64,000 nucleotides of DNA, from assembly GCF_003598715.1 (NCBI RefSeq), contig NZ_QZFU01000023.1:248001-312000 (forward strand), in the 5' to 3' direction. Each line of letters begins with the position of its first letter. Position 1 is the first letter of the stretch. The translations under genes and the position numbers were made by a program. The notes beneath the pieces were generated by a model. The model did no database searches. It was given only the letters and a program-made list of their open reading frames with translations, and had not been told where the DNA came from. This document shows, piece after piece, positions 60,735-64,000 of this stretch. The stretch is from Nocardia panacis (GTDB lineage Bacteria; Actinomycetota; Actinomycetes; Mycobacteriales; Mycobacteriaceae).

Positions 60735-61897
60735 CAGCCCAGCATCCTTTCCGCCACGGCCGCCTGCCGCGCCGCGATCCGCGCCCGCCATTGCTCGGGC
60801 GTCGTTTGTGCCTGTTCGTAGTAGGGAAGTCGGCGCGCCAGTTCCTCGAGCGGCACCACCTGCACCGTCGGCCCGTCCTCGGGCTTCATCTCGCGCGCCA
60901 GCCGCTGCCAACGGAACTGAAGATAGCCGCGCTCGTGCCCGGTGCGCTCGATCCAGTTGGTCAGTCCCGGATTCCGCTCGCTCACCACCAGGCGAATCAT
61001 CCCGTCCGGATCCACTCGCGCCTGATCGGCGGTGAGGCTGGTCTGGTGGTTGATGTAGTCCAGCGAGACGTACCACATGCTGCCGAGCTGGAAGCCCTGA
61101 TACGGCGCATCGGATTTGGGCACGGTGATGATCATGGCCTGGTCGTCGTCGAGTTCGTAGTGTCCGGCCGAGGAGAACTGGGTGCTGAGTCCGCCAGGGG
61201 TGGCGCGCGGTTCGGTCATCGTATTGACCGGCAGGTTCAGGTAGAACCATTTGGGAAAGGCCAGAAAGGTATTCAGCCGCGAGAGCAGCATCTTGCCCGC
61301 GACGCCGTAGCGTTTGGCGAGCAGGTCCTTGGTGAGCGGCGGCGGCGCCTCGCCCGCCTTGTCGACCCGCTGGATGCGAATCGTGCCAGGACGTTCGGTA
61401 TCCCAGTCGCTGAAGACCTCGCGGACCACCAGCATGGCCGAATCCGGTGCGAGCTGCACATAGCCGGGGCGCGAAGCCGCTGGGCCGAAACGGATTTCGT
61501 AGCCGCCGTCGGGTCGCACCTCGAGTTCGCGATCGTCGAAGGCGGTCAGGCTGTCGGGAACGTCGACAGGCGAATAGTCGCCGTTGAGCACCTGGAAGCT
61601 GAGATCGCGTGTGGTGCCACGCGTTCCGGTGACCAGATATTCCGCGTCGGGGCGCAGGTAGGAGTGGAAGTAGAGGGTGTCCGGGTTGTCCAGGCCCATT
61701 TTGGTGTAGGGACCGGTGGAGCGGACGAAGAAGGGGAAGTCCCGCTCGTAGGCCCACGCCATCTGCTGGGCCGCGCGAATACTGCCCGCGAGGTAGTCGT
61801 AGCCCTCGATCAGGTCCTGCTCGGTGCGCAGGTGCGGGGCCTCGGTGATGATCTGCTCGGCGGCGGCGATGGCGTCCGCGAACGGCTGTGTCAGCAA
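60734..61897 (-). CDS. DUF1214-type protein (Rv3531c-like)
   Basis: 387-residue soluble protein. Visible landmarks are DPDTLYFHSYL-like NPDTLYFHSYLRPDAEYLVTG, a central GPAASRPGYVQLAPDSAMLVVREVFSDWD and a C-terminal ERTGHERGYLQFRWQRL, as in the DUF1214 family. No enzymatic role is established. It starts at TTG 61897 with GGAG six bases upstream and overlaps the SDR gene. A KstR-type box (61959-61972) and a strong palindrome (61923-61941) lie in the divergent promoter region. Confidence 0.78.
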   Translation of the reverse strand: MLTQPFADAIAAAEQIITEAPHLRTEQDLIEGYDYLAGSIRAAQQMAWAYERDFPFFVRSTGPYTKMGLDNPDTLYFHSYLRPDAEYLVTGTRGTTRDLSFQVLNGDYSPVDVPDSLTAFDDRELEVRPDGGYEIRFGPAASRPGYVQLAPDSAMLVVREVFSDWDTERPGTIRIQRVDKAGEAPPPLTKDLLAKRYGVAGKMLLSRLNTFLAFPKWFYLNLPVNTMTEPRATPGGLSTQFSSAGHYELDDDQAMIITVPKSDAPYQGFQLGSMWYVSLDYINHQTSLTADQARVDPDGMIRLVVSERNPGLTNWIERTGHERGYLQFRWQRLAREMKPEDGPTVQVVPLEELARRLPYYEQAQTTPEQWRARIAARQAAVAERMLG

Positions 61898-61922
61898 GTG
61901 GCGCTCCGGTCCTGTTCCAAAT

Positions 61923-61941
61923 ATGTACCGCTCTGGTACAT
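61923..61941. promoter_or_regulatory. Perfect palindrome ATGTACC-N5-GGTACAT
   Basis: A 7-bp perfect inverted repeat with five-base spacer, 26-44 bases upstream of the DUF1214-like start and in the region shared with the divergent IclR gene. A candidate operator for that IclR regulator or another protein. Confidence 0.5.
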
Positions 61942-61958
61942 TTCGATAGCAGCAAGAT

Positions 61959-61972
61959 TAGAACCTGTTACA
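61959..61972. promoter_or_regulatory. KstR-type operator (TAGAACCTGTTACA)
   Basis: Matches TNNAACNNGTTNNA at all fixed positions, between the divergent DUF1214-like and IclR starts. The homologous mycobacterial genes lie in the KstR-governed cholesterol region, which supports a functional site. Confidence 0.6.
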
Positions 61973-62002
61973 GAAATTGTCGAGTGATCCAGGAGTTGTC
62001 GC

Positions 62003-62917
62003 GTGATTCCCAAGGTTGCCCGCCGATCCGCGCCGACGGTTCGCGTGATCCAGGTGCTGGACTTCCTGGTCGAGCGCCGCGGCAAGCGCTACGGCCTGTC
62101 CGAACTGGCCCGCGAATTGAACCTGGCGAAACCCACCTGCCTGGGCATACTCACCGAACTCAGCGCCGCGGGCTACCTGGTGCGCGATCCGAACACCCAC
62201 ACCTACGGCCTCGGACCGGCGCTCATCGAGGCCGGACGGGTAGCGCAGGAGGGCTTCGCCATCGCCGCCATGGCCCGCGCCGAACTCGCCGAACTCAGCG
62301 CCCGCTACCGCGGCACCTGCACGGTCTCGGCGGTGACCGGCGGCCGGATCACCGTCCTGGAGAGCGCGGGACCCGGCCTGGCCAAACTCGGCGTAAAAGT
62401 CGGGGCCACCTACGATTTCGCGCCGCCCGTCGGCCTGATGTACGTGCTGTGGGATACCGACGCCGCCTTCGACGCCTGGCTGGCCACCCCGCCGACGGTG
62501 CCGCTGCGCCAGGACGAGACCCGCCTGCGCCAGGTGGTGACCGAATGCCGGGAGCGCGGCTACCTGGTGGAGAGCATGACGGCGGCGGGGCGGCGGCTCT
62601 ATTCGCTGCTGGCCGGGGTCGCGGCCCACGATCTCCCCGACGACCTGCGCCGACTCGTCGGCGAGTTGGTCACCAGCCTCGGCGAGCGGGTCTATCTCGG
62701 GGTCGATCTGCGCCCGCGCAAGGAGCATCCGGTGAGTCTGCTCGCCGCGCCCACCTACGGCGGGGACGGCAGACAGAACATGGTGCTCACCATGTATGTC
62801 GGCAGATCCATCACGGGCGCCGAAATCGCAAGGCGGGGCGCGGCTCTCGTGGCGGCGGCGGATGCGGTCACGGCGCGCTCGGGCGGCCGCGCGCCGAATC
62901 GATCCATTGACCATTGA
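62003..62917 (+). CDS. IclR family transcriptional regulator
   Basis: 304-residue regulator. The winged helix has GLSELARELNLAKPTCLGILTELSAAGYLVRD near residues 30-60, and the effector domain has TVSAVTGGRITVLESAGP and a C-terminal LAAPTYGGDGRQNMVLTMYV. AGGAG lies eight bases before GTG 62003. It is divergent from the DUF1214/SDR/sulfotransferase operon, with two palindromes in the shared gap, so it probably regulates that operon. Confidence 0.88.
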   Translation: MIPKVARRSAPTVRVIQVLDFLVERRGKRYGLSELARELNLAKPTCLGILTELSAAGYLVRDPNTHTYGLGPALIEAGRVAQEGFAIAAMARAELAELSARYRGTCTVSAVTGGRITVLESAGPGLAKLGVKVGATYDFAPPVGLMYVLWDTDAAFDAWLATPPTVPLRQDETRLRQVVTECRERGYLVESMTAAGRRLYSLLAGVAAHDLPDDLRRLVGELVTSLGERVYLGVDLRPRKEHPVSLLAAPTYGGDGRQNMVLTMYVGRSITGAEIARRGAALVAAADAVTARSGGRAPNRSIDH

Positions 62918-62918
62918 C

Positions 62919-62932
62919 CGGAACGTGTTCTA
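62919..62932. promoter_or_regulatory. AAC-NN-GTT element at the cysD promoter
   Basis: CGGAACGTGTTCTA differs from the KstR consensus at one position (C for the first T) and lies 11-24 bases before the cysD start, overlapping a possible -10 TAATTT. May be coincidental. Confidence 0.25.
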
Positions 62933-62942
62933 ATTTTGTGGC

Positions 62943-63875
62943 GTGAGCCAGTACGCGAAGTCGGCGGCGAACACCTACGAGCTCCCGCATCTGGAGGCGC
63001 TCGAGGCCGAGTCGGCACATATATTCCGTGAAGTCGCGGCAACTTTCGAACATCCGGTGCTGCTGTTCTCCGGCGGCAAGGATTCGGTGGTCATGCTGCA
63101 TCTGGCGGCCAAGGCCTTCTGGCCCGCGCCGCTGCCGTTCCCGGTGCTGCACATAGACACCGGACACAACTTCGACGAGGTCATCGCCTACCGCGACGAG
63201 ACCGTGCGGCGGCTGGGGCTGCGACTGGTCGTCGAGCGGGTCCAGGACGATATCGACGCGGGCCGGGTGGTCGAGCAGACCGGTCCGCGCGCCTCCCGCA
63301 ACCGATTGCAGACCACCACCCTGCTGCGCGGCATCAAGGAGGGCGGCTTCGACGCCGTCTTCGGCGGCGCCCGCCGCGACGAGGAGAAGGCGCGCGCCAA
63401 GGAGCGCGTCTTCAGCTTCCGCGACGAATACGGGCAGTGGGAACCGCGCAACCAGCGCCCCGAACTGTGGAACCTCTACAACGGCCGCCACCGGCCCGGC
63501 GAACACATCCGGGTGTTCCCGCTGTCCAATTGGACCGAACTCGATATCTGGAGCTATATCGCGGCCGAGGACATCGCCCTGCCGCCGCTCTACTACGCCC
63601 ACCGCAGACCGATCGTGCAACGAGACGGAATGTTGTTGGCGCACACCAGATTCCTGCAACTGCTCGACGGCGAGCAGCCGTACGAGGCCACGGTGCGCTT
63701 CCGCACCGTCGGCGATGCCACCTGCACCGGATGCGTGCAGTCCGACGCGGCCACCCCCGCCGACGTGGTCGCCGAGGTCGCCGCGGCCAGGATCACCGAG
63801 CGCGGAGCCACCAGGGCCGACGACCGAATCTCCGAGGCGGGCATGGAGGATCGAAAGCGAGAGGGCTATTTCTGA
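62943..63875 (+). CDS. cysD: Sulfate adenylyltransferase subunit 2
   Basis: 310-residue PP-loop enzyme. The ATP pyrophosphatase loop LLFSGGKDSVVMLHLA is near residue 42, with FPVLHIDTGHNFDEVIAYRDE and GGARRDEEKARAKERVFSFRD as in CysD. With CysN it forms APS from sulfate and ATP, the entry to sulfate assimilation and to PAPS for sulfotransferases such as the one at 58772. The GTG 62943 start gives MSQYAKSAANTYELPHL. One base separates it from cysN. Confidence 0.95.
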   Translation: MSQYAKSAANTYELPHLEALEAESAHIFREVAATFEHPVLLFSGGKDSVVMLHLAAKAFWPAPLPFPVLHIDTGHNFDEVIAYRDETVRRLGLRLVVERVQDDIDAGRVVEQTGPRASRNRLQTTTLLRGIKEGGFDAVFGGARRDEEKARAKERVFSFRDEYGQWEPRNQRPELWNLYNGRHRPGEHIRVFPLSNWTELDIWSYIAAEDIALPPLYYAHRRPIVQRDGMLLAHTRFLQLLDGEQPYEATVRFRTVGDATCTGCVQSDAATPADVVAEVAAARITERGATRADDRISEAGMEDRKREGYF

Positions 63876-63876
63876 G

Positions 63877-64000
63877 ATGGACACCAAAGCACCCAATCGG
63901 GACCATGCCACCATGCTGCGGCTGGCCACGGCGGGCAGTGTCGACGACGGCAAGTCCACGCTCATCGGCCGACTGCTGTTCGACTCCAAGACCATCTTCA
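63877..64000 (+). CDS. cysN: Sulfate adenylyltransferase subunit 1 (partial)
   Basis: The first 41 codons of the GTPase subunit, running off the window. The G1 loop is LATAGSVDDGKSTLIGRLLFDSK, as in CysN and the bifunctional CysNC. ATG 63877 is one base after the cysD stop. Whether a fused APS kinase (CysC) domain follows cannot be seen. Confidence 0.92.
   Translation, partial: MDTKAPNRDHATMLRLATAGSVDDGKSTLIGRLLFDSKTIF

Overview
The window is high-GC actinobacterial DNA (dense, GC-rich third codon positions, many GTG starts, long antisense open frames). An MspA-type porin, a cutinase, an AcrA1-like fused acyl-CoA reductase, CAP and 5'-nucleotidase lipoproteins, a block resembling M. tuberculosis Rv3529c-Rv3531c and a large NRPS together suggest a mycolic-acid actinomycete, most likely Nocardia or a close relative. 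This placement is inferred from gene content; no rRNA is present. I found no tRNA, rRNA, CRISPR array, complete insertion sequence or prophage.

Layout. 1-8240: 3' end of an NRPS gene (E-C-A-PCP-C-A-PCP-TE visible) overlapping an FkbM methyltransferase. 8302-10085: a luciferase-like oxidoreductase behind a perfect KstR-type palindrome, and a heme oxygenase. 10087-20599: an envelope-glycan region with a polyprenyl-phosphate sugar transferase, then a tightly packed sugar-nucleotide operon (C-methyltransferase, nucleotidyltransferase, PIG-L deacetylase, epimerase, second degenerate methyltransferase), an MspA porin, a pyruvyl-transferase-family protein and a GSA-aminomutase-like aminotransferase. 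20607-21872: a decayed patch with a broken gene and a small Cys-rich frame. 21873-31689: lipoproteins, AcrA1-like reductase, a 163-bp inverted-repeat element, cutinase, alcohol dehydrogenase, esterase/peptidase, CAP protein and a class V aminotransferase. 31849-40033: IclR, expansin-like protein, TetR with its FAD dehydrogenase and tandem operators, TAXI binding lipoprotein, DUF2332 protein and WYL regulator.

40088-51528 is the most suggestive block. A short UvrA-like protein overlaps a five-bladed-propeller glycosidase, which converges on an operon of FucI-type isomerase, FGGY kinase, thioredoxin and a DUF2961/GH172 glycosidase. A solute-binding lipoprotein is divergent from the operon, and a xylulokinase follows. 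GH172 includes exo-D-arabinofuranosidases and FucI-fold isomerases can act on D-arabinose, so this may release and recycle D-arabinose from the organism's own arabinan. That is a hypothesis, not a demonstrated function.

51632-64000: a membrane-anchored protein with two alpha/beta-hydrolase domains, DinB protein, leuA preceded by a Leu-Leu-Leu leader peptide and strong hairpin (attenuator), GntR regulator, ABC ATPase, HAD phosphatase, thioesterase, a DUF/SDR/sulfotransferase operon with a KstR-type box and a divergent IclR regulator, then cysD and the start of cysN. Several convergent gene pairs are separated by strong intergenic hairpins.
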